A stretch of DNA of 64,000 nucleotides from Fusarium oxysporum f. sp. lycopersici 4287 (taxonomy: Eukaryota; Ascomycota; Sordariomycetes; Hypocreales; Nectriaceae), in NCBI RefSeq assembly GCF_000149955.1, contig NC_030995.1, positions 372,001-436,000 of the forward strand, read 5' to 3'. The position numbers were made by a program, and so were the translations under genes. This document shows positions 10,287 to 21,078 of the stretch, piece by piece. Each line of letters opens with the position of its first letter. Position 1 is the stretch's first letter. The notes under the pieces are model-generated. The model was not told the DNA's origin and did no database searches. It worked only from the letters and a program-made list of their open reading frames with translations.

Positions 10287-11792
10287 TTATTGCATACCGA
10301 TAGCCAACTCCTCAACCTTCCTCAGCACCTCTTCTATAGCAGTTGAGTTGCTAATCTGACCATCGCCGTCAATATCCAAGCAAAACAAGACAACATCACG
10401 ATACTTCGTTCCCATCATAATTGGCAACCCTGACATGGCCAACTTCTTCAGATGATCTTTCACACTCCCATTGACACTATTAGGGTCTCTCAGCCCCATA
10501 GCTGTCAACGGTCTCCATAGACCCAATTCAAGGAGTACAACACCAAGGCTGTAGAGGTCATGGTTCATGGTATATCGTGACTGAGGATGCAGACCTTGAC
10601 GTTTGGGGTGTCGGTAGATGTTGTAGCCCCATTCCACATCGCCTTGCCCATCGCTTGCTCCCCTGTTGTAGCGCGATGTCTCAAAGCCACACAGAAAAGG
10701 TTCACCAAGGGCTTTAGGGAACTGTTCCGTATTCGCTGGAGACGAATGGTTCTTTGCAAACATGACAATGTTGGATGTTTGGATAGACTTGTGCACGTAC
10801 TGCATTACATGCACATACATGACAGCTGACGTGATCTTCCTCGCAAGCTCGAAGCGCTGTTCGAGCGCATGCTTTGGTGGGATGAGCTCAATCTGACCTG
10901 GCTTGCTGAGAGCTGGGCGTGTGGCCATGATGAGATCAAGAAGTGTCGTAGGTCTCGTCACATCGTCTGGAATCACCACCAATTTGGGGACCTGGTATAT
11001 GAAAGCGAATGCGCTGCGACTTGGCTGATGAAAATAGCCCTCTCCTTTTAGAGTCCGGCAGAGGAGTGGATCGGTTCCACTAAGTAGTTTTGCTAGAGCG
11101 GCAACATCGGTTTCGAAATCGTTCATATACGTCACTGAAGGGCTCAAATTGTGTTCTTTGAACTCGACTATGACGGTCCTTTGGTTCATGGTAGCAAACA
11201 TACGCGAGGAAGGCCTTCCCGGACGCAGTGTGACCATCCCCCCTGACTTGCGCAGCCCATCCACAACAGTACTCCGACTCCGGTCTGTCAGGCGTCTGAA
11301 AGTCTCACGCAGTGCTTTGATGTCTCCAGGCAAGCTCTCATCGGTTCCTTGCGCAAGTAGACGGGTCTGCAGGCCAACAGGAAGTAAGCCAAATCGAACG
11401 TGGTACCTTTCAGTCCACTGAAACAGGTCTTTACTGATACCTTGCATCTCAGCCTTTCCGTACAAGAAACCGTGGACTTTATCAACCGCCTTCCTTGCGG
11501 GCGAAGCCGTGAGCGCTGACATTTTGCGCCGGACGATAGTAGAGTGAATTCGAGCAAGACTGGGTTGGAGGGCAAGGCAGATTTCGTTGAGAAGGAATTT
11601 ATCTGTCAGAGGTATCTGTTCGGATTGTGCTGCAGCGTTGAATATGCGTGCAAAGTCCTTCAGAAGAGCTACATCGTGCTTCAGGGAGAGGACCAGTGAA
11701 TCGATGCCGCGGCCCTCCAACTCGGCTGTCGCGAAGTTGAAAATATCAAGGGCAAGGGATGTACAACCGACTATTGCACCAAGAACTTCCAT
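10287..11792 (-). CDS. Helical N-terminal domain fused to a degenerate protein kinase (pseudokinase)
   Basis: Single exon of 501 residues; ATG at 11792. Residues 1-150 start with the hydrophobic MEVLGAIVGCTSLALDIFNF and continue as amphipathic helices, resembling N-terminal helical domains of HeLo/HELL-type fungal proteins. A conserved-looking DLFQWTERYHVRFGLLPVGL stretch lies near residues 120-140. The C-terminal 220 residues have kinase C-lobe order but lack catalysis: the HRD loop is YVHKSIQTSNIVMF (no catalytic Asp), the DFG site reads LCGFE, and the APE site is YRHPKRQG. The structural HDLYSLGVVLLELGLW helix is kept. Neither a VAVK lysine nor a glycine loop is visible. The gene is divergent from the kinase-ankyrin gene that starts 255 bp away. 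Known: HeLo/HELL domains can permeabilise membranes, and MLKL combines a helical bundle with a pseudokinase. A role in cell death is inference. Confidence 0.8.
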   Translation of the reverse strand: MEVLGAIVGCTSLALDIFNFATAELEGRGIDSLVLSLKHDVALLKDFARIFNAAAQSEQIPLTDKFLLNEICLALQPSLARIHSTIVRRKMSALTASPARKAVDKVHGFLYGKAEMQGISKDLFQWTERYHVRFGLLPVGLQTRLLAQGTDESLPGDIKALRETFRRLTDRSRSTVVDGLRKSGGMVTLRPGRPSSRMFATMNQRTVIVEFKEHNLSPSVTYMNDFETDVAALAKLLSGTDPLLCRTLKGEGYFHQPSRSAFAFIYQVPKLVVIPDDVTRPTTLLDLIMATRPALSKPGQIELIPPKHALEQRFELARKITSAVMYVHVMQYVHKSIQTSNIVMFAKNHSSPANTEQFPKALGEPFLCGFETSRYNRGASDGQGDVEWGYNIYRHPKRQGLHPQSRYTMNHDLYSLGVVLLELGLWRPLTAMGLRDPNSVNGSVKDHLKKLAMSGLPIMMGTKYRDVVLFCLDIDGDGQISNSTAIEEVLRKVEELAIGMQ

Positions 11793-12047
11793 CTTAATAA
11801 TGATCTTTGGAACGATGACCGGAAGAGAAGGGTTCCTGGGAGCTAGCTATCTACCCAGGTGTCGCCATTTTCAGCCTCACGGACAACGCATGTGCTGATT
11901 AATGGGTTGAAACAAGCGACTTGATACGTCGGGTTTGAGCTGACATGCATGTCAAGTACCACCACTTCCGCATATCTTCGGAGCCTCGCTTGAGATGGGC
12001 TTCCAATCTCAGCATTTCTAACTCAACCTGATTGGAAAGATTGAAAT
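11793..12047. promoter_or_regulatory. Shared divergent promoter
   Basis: Only 255 bp separate the ATG of the pseudokinase gene (minus strand) from the ATG of the kinase-ankyrin gene (plus strand). Both core promoters must lie here, so co-regulation is plausible. No clear TATA box is seen. Confidence 0.6.
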
Positions 12048-15000
12048 ATGTCTTCCGGCTTTCAATATAATTCTTCTTTCACTTTCAGCCATCCTGGCTG
12101 GGAGTCCGATCCAGTTGCAGAGTATACCGAACTGGCTCTTACTCGAGTAACTGCTGAGGCGCCAGACCCTGGTCCAATCGAGGACTTGACGACTTTTGCC
12201 CAACAACTCCATACAACTGGTCTACCGATCTGCGAAGCTGCTGATCTAGAAGATCTCAATGATGGCGCAGCTATCGGTTCCGGTACAACTATGACCGTGT
12301 TCAAATGTCTCTGGAAGTCCAAGAACAAAGCCGTCGCAGTAAAACGAGTCAACCTTGGAATTGCCTTGGGCCAGTCTCAGCATGAGGCCCATTCCCAAAA
12401 ATACTCGGGCCTCCTGAAGTCTCTTCTCAGGGAAATGAGAGTAATGAATCATCCCTGGTGCAAAGCCCATCCGAACTTCGTTGAGCTCCTTGGAATAAGC
12501 TGGGATGCCGTCACTTCTGATGGGGGTATCAGCAGTTATCGACCCGCAATGATCGTCGAACTGGCAGATCCGACGACGCCGCAGTTGAGAGATTTGGTAA
12601 AAAGCTCTCGGTATCCTCTCGGTCTCAAGGAACAGGGAATGATGTTTGATCTATTGACTGACGTTGCCGAGGGAGTTACTATGTTACATGCAATGAAAAT
12701 TGTCCACGGCGACTTGAAGCCTGATAACATCCTCTTATTCCGAACGAAAGATCGTTTGGTGGCGAAATTATCTGACTTTGGGTTCTGCAGCCCTTTTACT
12801 GACATCGAGTATAAGATCGGAGGAACCCCGTATTGGAATGCCCCAGTACGTTGAGCCTGTTCCTGCTAAGCTATTATAATTCCTTTGGTCTGACCAAGAC
12901 TGACATTCTGGCCTTTCAGGAATGTATGCCGGATGCCCCAGAAGAGCTGCGAGCCTTTCGCAAGACGATAACAAGGGACCTGTATTCTTTCGGGCTTGTC
13001 ATGGCATACTCGCTCTTCTCAATACTGCCATATGATGAGGAGGGCGAACATGATGCAGATACGATGACGGTCCAAGATTGGAAGCTGAATCAAGACGCCC
13101 GTATCTTCTTGCATGAGCAGATCATCGTATATGTACTAGACTTCCATTCCGTAAGCACACCATCCCGTAAATGCGAACACTCACCTCCTAACGATATTAG
13201 ATTTATAAAGTAGCTCCCGAAAGTCTTTACGGACTTGACCTCCGGCCCCACAATCTGTTGTGGTTTCAAATCTGAGCTGCAATGACAGAGCTGTTGCGTC
13301 AACACCCAAATGAGCGAAATATCAAAATGGCCCATATGCACTCCGTTTTCAAAACGCCTCATAGGCAAGTCACATTTTTGTCTCAGTCGCGATGCTAGAA
13401 GAGTTTCTAACCAGCTTAGTTTGAGTGATATCTTCATACCACAGACCAATAGTACCAGGTCTGGTACCTCCATTGAAACTGCCAGTCCAGTTTTTAGACC
13501 AAAGATGGTTTCTAGTATGGGTCACGGTCTTCAAAAGCGGCAATTTGGCAAGGTACATTGACCCCTCGCTCCCAGTTTGCCCTTGATAGCCACTCAACAA
13601 CGTGTAGTTTGACCCATTCCGACTCGGCCAAATCCCAGAAGCGGTTCAGTCACTCCTTCTAGAAGATTTCGAACATAGATATTCTTCCGCAGCAGATGGT
13701 AGCCCAGAGGTTGCAGACCTTGCGCTTGTCCTCTCGAATTGTCACAGTCGAGGGTTTGGCTGCCCTCCAAGTGCTGCAAAGGCACGTGAATATGAGACTC
13801 TCGCGGCACAGGCAGGGTCTGACGCTGCGCAGATCCAGGCTACTTTTCATGGCCTTGTTGATGGATTTGATTGCTCGGTGACAAGTGAGCAGAAGAGAGT
13901 ATGGTTGAAGACTGCGATTTGCATAATCTTCTTCGGGCACAATCCCAATAATGCGAGAAGGAATGCGTTCCTTGATGGATTAGAGCGGGTTTCGGTTGAG
14001 CTTCTTGACCATGCCATTCTGTACTCATTCGCCAAGTCGTTCATGGACGAGAGGATAATATACAATCTCGAGTTTGATGGTGCGGCAGAGGATGAGCTAT
14101 TTTCTATGATAGTCAACGACGAGAGAGACAAACTCGTCGCGGCTTTGAAATCGGACAGGAAACTTTTAGGTCAAAAGAAGGGCGGCTTCACAATCTTGCA
14201 TGTTGCAGCGGACTATTGCCGGGAAGAAATAATACAAGGTAAAGGTCAACATCAATGGAAAGCTTTTGTGCTAATGGAACCATAGATCTTGTCCGCGGTT
14301 TCAGCATGCATCCGGACATCAAATCTGACTACGGAGACACGCCCATAGAGCGTGCAGCCGAGACTGGAAGTATTGACTGTGTACGACTTCTAATATCTCT
14401 GGGGACTGATATCAAGCCTCTTGCTGACCAAGAGCTCTTCTCATCCGTTGTCATAACTGGGACTCGCAATACCATCAAGGGCAGTCCTGTAAGTGGGACT
14501 GCGTCTCTGCTATCGCTTCTCTGTAGGGCTGTTGAAGAGGTCTCGGAAGACCCCACTTCAGGTCAAACTCTGATCAATGGGAGATATATGTCAGGCAATA
14601 AGAATGAGGGTATTGCTCCTGGTTCACCTCTCGAGTTGGCGGTATCTGTGATGAACTATGACTCTGTCATAGCACTGTTGAACCTCGGCGCCGATCCTAA
14701 TATTTACAATTACCTACCCCCGCTGCAAATCGCTGTTTCGCTGAGGGAACCTCTTCTTGCCCTGCTGTTACTCACCCACGGAGCTCTTCCGAATACGGTG
14801 GGTCGAACCGATGGAGATACAGCATTGCACTGCGCGAACGAGGTTAATGGGACGGAGTTCGCTGAAACACCTCGAAATGATATCATTCCATGGCAGCAGT
14901 TCGTGAAAGAGGGAGTCGAAGCGATTGATGTTGATAGCGATGAGTCTCTGACTGCTAGGGTCAAAGCATGTATCACGATCCTCTTGCATTTCGGTGCAGA

Positions 15001-15205
15001 TCTCGAGGCGCGCAACTCTGAAGGGCAGACAGCTCTTGTGCAGGCGGTTCGGATGGGAGATTACTCAACTGCTAAGTATCTTCTTCAGATGGGAGCGGAT
15101 ATTGAGTCAAGAGATGACGAAGGAAATATTGCATTACTGGGTATTGAGTCAGAGGAGGTTCAGCAGTGGTGCAGGGATAAGGGGCTTGGCATTGGAACTC
15201 GATAA
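12048..15205 (+). CDS. Protein kinase with Sel1-like and ankyrin repeats
   Basis: Best continuous model: exons 12048-12845, 12920-13150, 13289-13552, 13608-14238 and 14286-15205, giving 947 residues. The kinase domain (about 85-300) looks active: IGSGTTMTVFK glycine loop, VAVKRV lysine, LLREMRVMNHP helix C, HGDLKPDNIL catalytic loop (HGD rather than HRD), SDFGF, GGTPYWNAPE, and DLYSFGLVMAYSLFS. Next comes a Sel1-like stretch (LALVLSNCHSRGFGCPPS, KAREYETLAAQAGS). At least four ankyrin repeats follow, including GDTPIERAAETGSIDCVRLL, DSVIALLNLGADPNIYN, and GQTALVQAVRMGDYSTAKYL followed by GADIESRDDEGN. Odd: the kinase C-terminal motif LLRQHPNERNI lies at about 13290-13325 in another frame, after an in-frame TGA at 13273, so the exon 2-3 junction is uncertain or the gene is damaged. 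Known: kinase-ankyrin proteins of this layout are common and uncharacterised in Fusarium-like fungi. Confidence 0.75.
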
Positions 15206-15509
15206 ATCCATATAGCGTGTAAATGCAAGTGACGTGTTGCAGGATCCAACGTCGCCCCGCGTCAGCATTCGGTGCTCATCATATGTCAGTGTTTAACTAG
15301 TTCATGCTTTCGATTCAACTTACTTTTAAGTTAAATGTAACTGTTGTTAAATCAGTCTAGAGACTGCTGAGCCTCATTTTGGCCATCTTCCTTCGCCCAA
15401 GACATCCTAACATTCTTCGACCAAGTTGCCTTCACTTTAGACTCCTCGGTAACACGAAAGGCTTCTACTTCAAGCAAATCACTTGCCAGGGTTATAAAAC
15501 AAAGAGCCC
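15206..15509. other. Intergenic region
   Basis: Nothing beyond short chance frames is seen. Confidence 0.4.
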
Positions 15510-15800
15510 ATGGAAACGCCGGTCCCTACGCCCCCATTCTTTGGTCGAGCAGGTCATAACGAGATCTTCGAAGAGGCCAAGAACTGCCTCTCACAACTTG
15601 ACTCATCTGACCTTGACTCCCAGGAGGCATGTACCCCGTGTTCTCAGTCAAACAAGACAATAAGTTTTCAGGAGCTTCCGCCGTCGATAAAGCAGTCATG
15701 CCTTGCACTTCTCGGCTGCGTTTTCGGGCCCTCTTACGAACAGATGATTGCACAAGGAACGAAAAATGAGAACAGATTATGGTCCAATTTACCTTTTTAA
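15510..15800 (+). CDS. Small hypothetical ORF, doubtful
   Basis: 96 residues from an ATG in good context (AGCCCATGG). The peptide has Cys-Ser clusters (ACTPCSQSNK) and a hydrophobic LPPSIKQSCLALLGCVFGPS near its end. No family is recognised. It lies just upstream of the gapped Zn2Cys6 gene and could be a separate short gene, part of that gene's leader, or chance. Confidence 0.25.
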   Translation: METPVPTPPFFGRAGHNEIFEEAKNCLSQLDSSDLDSQEACTPCSQSNKTISFQELPPSIKQSCLALLGCVFGPSYEQMIAQGTKNENRLWSNLPF

Positions 15801-15852
15801 TCTTCTTCATTTTCGTTAATTAACTTTCTTGGCATTCTTGCATGTAAAAATT

Positions 15853-17521
15853 ATGGATGAATGCCTAATCAGTCAGGATCAGGATCGCCGGGATACGGCG
15901 CAGAAGACGAGGGCTTGTACGAATTGCGCGAGGNNNNNNNNNNNNNNNNNNNNNNNNNNNNNNNNNNNNNNNNNNNNNNNNNNNNNNNNNNNNNNNNNNN
16001 NNNNNNNNNNNNNNNNNNNNNNNNNNNNNNNNNNNNNNNNNNNNNNNNNNNNNNNNNNNNNNNNNNNNNNNNNNNNNNNNNNNNNNNNNNNNNNNNNNNN
16101 NNNNNNNNNNNNNTGGAAAGTGGCACAGCGAATAAGCCGGTTCTGGCGTTCTTGAGACACAGCATCAACTTGGCTCGGCATTTCACTCTGGCAAATGCCA
16201 TCATATTGGATCTCCTGTTCCAAAAGGCGATTATGGAGTCGATGATTGTCGGGGATGCCAGTAAGTCGCCCTCTTCTTGTTGTATGTATTCAGATACTGA
16301 CAGAATGCGACAGGTTTGGTTTGCTGGGGTTCTTTTGCGGATGCCGTTTCCGTCATGACTTATCTTGGAGTTCACGCCGAGAAGCTCACTGGGCCTTACA
16401 AACCATCGCTGAGTTCAGAACACAAACGGCGTCTTTTTGGTCGAGTTTATAACCTTGACAAAGCCATCGTTGCTTTCACTGGAAGGCCGCCGCTGCTTAA
16501 TCCGCGCTTTTGCTCGACACCACCACCACTGGATTTGAGTGACGAGGATCTTCTTGCTGGAGGTGCTGTGCTCGAGAAGGCCGTGTCTGAGCTTGATAGT
16601 CGTGGCTGGAGCTTGAGAGGTGGTGTTTATCCTTCGAGTATCTGTCGAGCTGGCTACTTGATGGCTGTGATACTGAACGAAATTATTGACATCAGTCTTG
16701 GTTCTGGCTCCATTGCGACTGTTGAGACTATCAGGTGTCCACTACCCCTCCCAGCAACAATGGATGCTCACTAACCCCTCCAGAAATCTGAAGCAACGGC
16801 AGTTAAATGTCATTGCCGAACTTCCCAAGTGCCTGGTCTATGATCCCGACGACCCCGCAGACCTTCCACTTCCGCGGGGAGAAATTAGACCCTATGATAA
16901 GGACCTTTCTGACCCTCCAGTTGAGACAAATGTCGTGTCTTTAAGGATATTCATCCGGTTGACACACCTACAGAACATGTTCTTGCTGGAAAGGCTACTC
17001 CTTCAATACGGATGTCCGGATGAAGGGGATGTTCTTTTGGTTTCGTATGAGATGATCACGCTTACTCTAATGTTCTGGATGCACAAGGATCGGTTCCGTG
17101 ATATTCGACGAGATATGGAGTGGCTGGTAAGTCTTTTGTCCTACTTATCTTTGAAACGCTCTGACATCTCGTGTAGCTTATGGCCTTTGCAGTACCGGGT
17201 GGTGGCATTCTCTGCCTGGAACTCCTCAGTCCCACGTTTCAGGGCAAACATCCCAAGGACAGTCGCCTCAGCCGATCAAGCATTGTCCAGCAACTAAGCT
17301 TGCTTGTTGGTTTCCTGGACTGGGTTCACCCATCAGCGCCCAACGGCGATCTCTGCGCAAGTTGCAAGACTATTATTCAGCGCGTGTTGGATTATCATCT
17401 CAATAATATAGATCCGATGAGTGATCTTGGATCACTAGATCAGTTCAGTTCTGGTTTGGCGGGGAGGCTCAACTTTCGATTTGAGTTGTTGAATACGTTT
17501 GATTGGCTTAATGCCGGATAG
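15853..17521 (+). CDS. Zn2Cys6 fungal transcription factor, interrupted by assembly gap
   Basis: The N-terminus starts at ATG 15853 (MDECLISQDQDRRDTAQK) and runs into TRACTNCAR, the first two cysteines of a Zn2Cys6 cluster, just before 180 N. After the gap the exons are about 16114-16260, 16314-16734, 16784-17126 and 17177-17521. Introns of 53, 49 and 50 bp have clean GT-AG ends and a CTAAC branch in the second. The downstream part (about 420 residues) matches the fungal-specific regulatory region: SLVCWGSFADAVSVMTYLG, GRVYNLDKAIVAFTGRPPLL with the usual PPL motif, and YEMITLTLMFWMHKDR. Known for the family: nuclear DNA-binding regulators of metabolism. The binuclear cluster's second half and linker are hidden by the gap, so length and target class cannot be given. 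Gap length may not be real. Confidence 0.85.
15934..16113. other. Assembly gap (180 N)
   Basis: A run of 180 N lies within the Zn2Cys6 regulator gene, immediately after the first CX2C of the zinc cluster. Confidence 0.99.
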
Positions 17522-17954
17522 GGTCTTGTTGTTAGAAATAATGTCTGCATATACCCTGTTATGCGAGTTGTGAAGCCTTGCGCGGGTACTTGCATTTGCT
17601 GACAGTGGTAGGCATTGCTTATCATTCACGGGCTCACAGTGACCACTCTCTGGTATCAATCAAACCGCAAACCTCAAGTTCACTTCACCTCTCCACCTTT
17701 TAATCCCTAAGGTTTTTCCTCTGATGTTGTTTTCCTTTCTTGCCTCACAACAGAGACCACGCTCCATTCACAACAAGCATTCACCGTAGTGCAGGTTTGG
17801 AGGCGTCAATCTTGCTGGTGTTGAACGCTCTTCTCTCTTCGCAAGTGATTATGTGAACAATTGATCCTTCGCTTGATCCGCCTACCTGCTCTGCCAAGTG
17901 GTGCCTTGCAGAGCATCGCGACCGGGAACACCCACAACCCCCGAACTCGCGACC
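17522..17954. other. Intergenic region
   Basis: Presumed 3' UTR of the Zn2Cys6 gene and promoter of the F-box locus. Nothing else is seen. Confidence 0.4.
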
Positions 17955-19400
17955 ATGCCAACCGAGATTCTGTGCATGATCGGGGATAACCTGTCTGTTC
18001 ATGAGATCAAAGAATTGACGCTTACATCAAAGCAATTTCGCGAAATCTTTCTCCCGAAACTCTGCAAGCATCTCAAGTTTTCTGGTAACATGAAGGAACT
18101 GACGGACAGCCTCCATGCCTACTATACCCGCAAGACAGCTTCATTCCGTCATCTGGTCCATCATCACACGAGGTGAGTGTCCTCCACTACGGTTGCAATC
18201 CAAGTTCTTCGCTTATTTTTGTCACAGGTTTGTGACCTTTGAAGTTACAAATTTTGACGACATCTTCAAAATGAATGCTTGGCTTCTAGGCTATGGAGTT
18301 AAGGCCATACCCATCGGGCGGTTTTTGGCGGATACACCTAGTCTCCACGGCGTTGTTTTCGATATCTGCTCCAAAATCGCAAAGAAGCACACAAATTCCT
18401 CAGCTTAATTCGCAAGGGCCCAGACTGGGCTGGTCCTAAGCATCTCTATTTCACAAAATACGTCGAACAATCGACAATGGGCAAAATAGTTGGAAAGTTC
18501 AAAGCAGGTGCCCTAAGGGGGATCGCTGCACCTCATGCATCTCTCACAGGCTGCCACTTTGACGAACTCGCACGTAGCGGCGCCCATCTCACTTCACTGC
18601 GTCTTAACAAATATTCTTTCCTTAGACAGGATAGTTCAGCTCTTACAAGCTTGAGCGATGTGCTTATCAACAGGATCAGCAACGACTTTCCTCAGCTGGA
18701 GTCATTGAATATTTATGATAAGACTCGTTCCGGCCGTTACACGCATCACATGAACGACAGAGATAGGTATCGATGGGTAAGTATCCCTCCGTTATTAGTC
18801 GACCTCCTATCGCGGTTGCTGACACGTCTTAAAGTGCCGAAAGATCGATAAAGTCGCTTCATCCCTCCGTAAGATGCGGCGGCTACGTCGGTTTGCATTA
18901 CAACTGGGTGTCTCATGTTCTATCGAGCAACTCTCACGAACGGCGCATGGAATATGTCTGAAGAGTCTTCCGAGGATCCCTCTCAGGAGTACTTGTTCCC
19001 GAATGTTCTAAAAGGCTATACCTATGCGCTTGCGAACAGGGACGTGAAGGTGGAGCTTACGAGAGGAACTTCTGTGCCATGTAGGTACCCTGCACATTCA
19101 GTAGGGCAACAGAACTGGTGGCGTAGTAGTAGTTGATGCTCTGACGATTTAGACGGGGGCCTTTGAGAATGAAAATGCCATTTTTGCAGCAAGTGGTAAT
19201 TTCTTGTTTCTGCCTTCGTGCATCATGACTGGTATCACCAATTTTACGCATTTGAACAGCACCAGTTCCCACTGAGACATGTTGACCTGTGGCGTGAAGA
19301 TGAGAAGCCATGTTTTCTTCTTGCAAATCAGGCCATCGTAGCAGCTTTTAAGCAGAAGAACCTATTGAGAAAATATATTGTGTTCTTCTCACCTTGTTAG
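17955..19400 (+). pseudogene. F-box protein gene with frameshifts
   Basis: The F-box is at the start: MPTEILCMIGDNLSVHEIKE (ATG 17955), then LTLTSKQFREIFLPKLCKHL. A 55 bp intron (18173-18227) is clean and leads to FVTFEVTNFDDIF. Around 18345-18365 the frame must shift by one base, because the natural continuation (KFLSLIRKGPDWAGPKHLYF, LRLNKYSFL) is in another frame. A second intron (18777-18834) fits the tandem paralog at 19699. Another shift occurs near 18905-18920 (LEFT frame ends, EYLFPNVLKGYTYALANRD frame begins). Coding-like fragments continue to about 19400 (GAFENENAIFAASGNF; EKPCFLLANQAIVAAFK). Known for the family: F-box proteins recruit substrates to SCF ubiquitin ligases. At least two frame breaks argue for a pseudogene, unless the assembly has indel errors. 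Confidence 0.65.
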
Positions 19401-19698
19401 CAGACCAAAGCTTTACGTTGCTCCTAGTAAGTACTTTCGTAGCTCATGCTTCAGCCATGATAGTGAATTATCATTAGACTGACACCAGCTTGAATTGATA
19501 TTGGCACTGGCACTGGCAGTGTGAACCTCTCTTCTCCCTTATTCACAGTTACTTTGACCACCAGAGCTCTCTCATCAACCCCCCAGTAAACTATTATCTG
19601 TTTCCTGATTTCTTCAAATTCATCGCGCATTCAGTCTCGTATTCTTCATCTCTCCTTTCCATCTTTCCGAACAGCTGAATATCGCGCTTCTTGCAGCC

Positions 19699-21078
19699 AT
19701 GGAAACTGAATCCCGAGAAGAACCTGCTGCTGTCATGCAGCACAGCCTTACCACGCCCACGTCCTTGAGCGCCTTGGAAAAGATGCCGACTGAAGTCCTC
19801 CTCATGATTGGATTACATGTTGGCTCCATCGTCTTCAGGGTTGCTACACTTATTTCCAAGCGTCGTCGATCAGTCCTCCTCCTTCGGCTTTCAAAAGGAT
19901 CCCATTCTCTGGCACCCTGAGAAAGCTCGCTCACGATATGAGATCTTTCCTCTCCGGCGAATTTAAGCACTTGATGATGACTATTCTTCCTGCTCTCAAG
20001 TATTCATTCCAGGATCTGACTCTTGAACCCAGTGACTAATCTTGCAACTCAGGTCTGTTACTATTCGCTTCGAGCCCCGCAGTCCCGCCGAGGAATCTAA
20101 AGATTCGCACCTTTCGACAAACAGAATCGCAGTCATCAGTGAATTCATTTCCAAGCTATCTTCAATCGATTTGATCTCGTTTGACAATCAAGTGAGGAGC
20201 AACCACTCCCGGGAGATTGCCTTTACTGAGGCATTGGGCAACACGCCACAGTGGAATGGTCCCAAGGCCGTCATTTTTTGTGGTCGCAGGAACTTGCGGC
20301 TCTTCAGTGCCATCATAAACCAATTTGCCCCCAACACTGTCAAGGCAGCTCAACTTCCGCAATACACTGCAAAGAGACATCCTTTGGCCTTGAAATCAGC
20401 ATGTCCCTTACTCAAGGGTTTGAGGGCTGATGTATCTGCGATCACGAGTCGTTCGCGAACCCTTGCCTGCATGAGCAGCAACACCCTTCGGGCAATGAAT
20501 CGTGACTTTCCGCATCTGGAAGCCCTTGTTCTTGATCAGGTGGATGCTCATATGATTATGTCGGGTGGTGGACGTATCTACAAGAAACCATATCGGCCGA
20601 ACCTTGTGAGAGCCCCCAATCTTGCTCAGCGTTGTATTACTTATTACTAATACAAGCATAACAGAACGAGTGCGTCGAGAAGCTGGTTACACAGCTGAAA
20701 GCGATGTCACGATTGCGACGTTACGCTTTTACGCTCCAGCAATATTGGCTCTGTAAGGAATACGATTGTGAACTGTTTAACATGGGCGTCCGAAGTTTGA
20801 GCGGAGACGAATCAGACGATCCGCTGCATGCCACTTCTGAGCCGAATGAGTGGCCCTACTGGCTGCCCACTGCTGCTCAACAGGAAAAGTGGCATTCAGA
20901 ACTCATTACTCGCATTCTCGAGGCCGTTCCGCAACTCAAAGAGCTCTGTATCGTGCTCGATCCCTTGGAATATCATCGAGGGACCAAGACCGAAAACATC
21001 GTAACGGTTCGCCGAGTGCAATTTGGTTATCTAGAGAAGCCTTCCCAATTCCCGTATGTTTTGGCGGATATTGATTGA
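19699..21078 (+). pseudogene. Tandem F-box-like paralog with one frameshift
   Basis: Starts at ATG 19699 in strong context (GCCATGG). LEKMPTEVLLMIGLH matches the F-box start of the gene upstream. Near 19886-19893, in CTTTC, the frame must gain one base for the coding sequence to continue as FKRIPFSGTLRKLAHDM. Introns 20000-20052 (GTATTC...CTCAG, GACTAAT branch) and 20606-20664 (GTGAGA...ACAG, TTACTAAT branch) then give one open frame: KSVTIRFEPRSPAEE, the bulk to RPNL, and NECVEKLVTQLKAMSRLRRY to the stop at 21078. Similarity to the upstream gene at both ends, including the shared exon junction before MSRLRRY/MRRLRRF, supports tandem duplication. It could be functional if the single-base break is a sequencing error. 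Substrate unknown. Confidence 0.65.
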
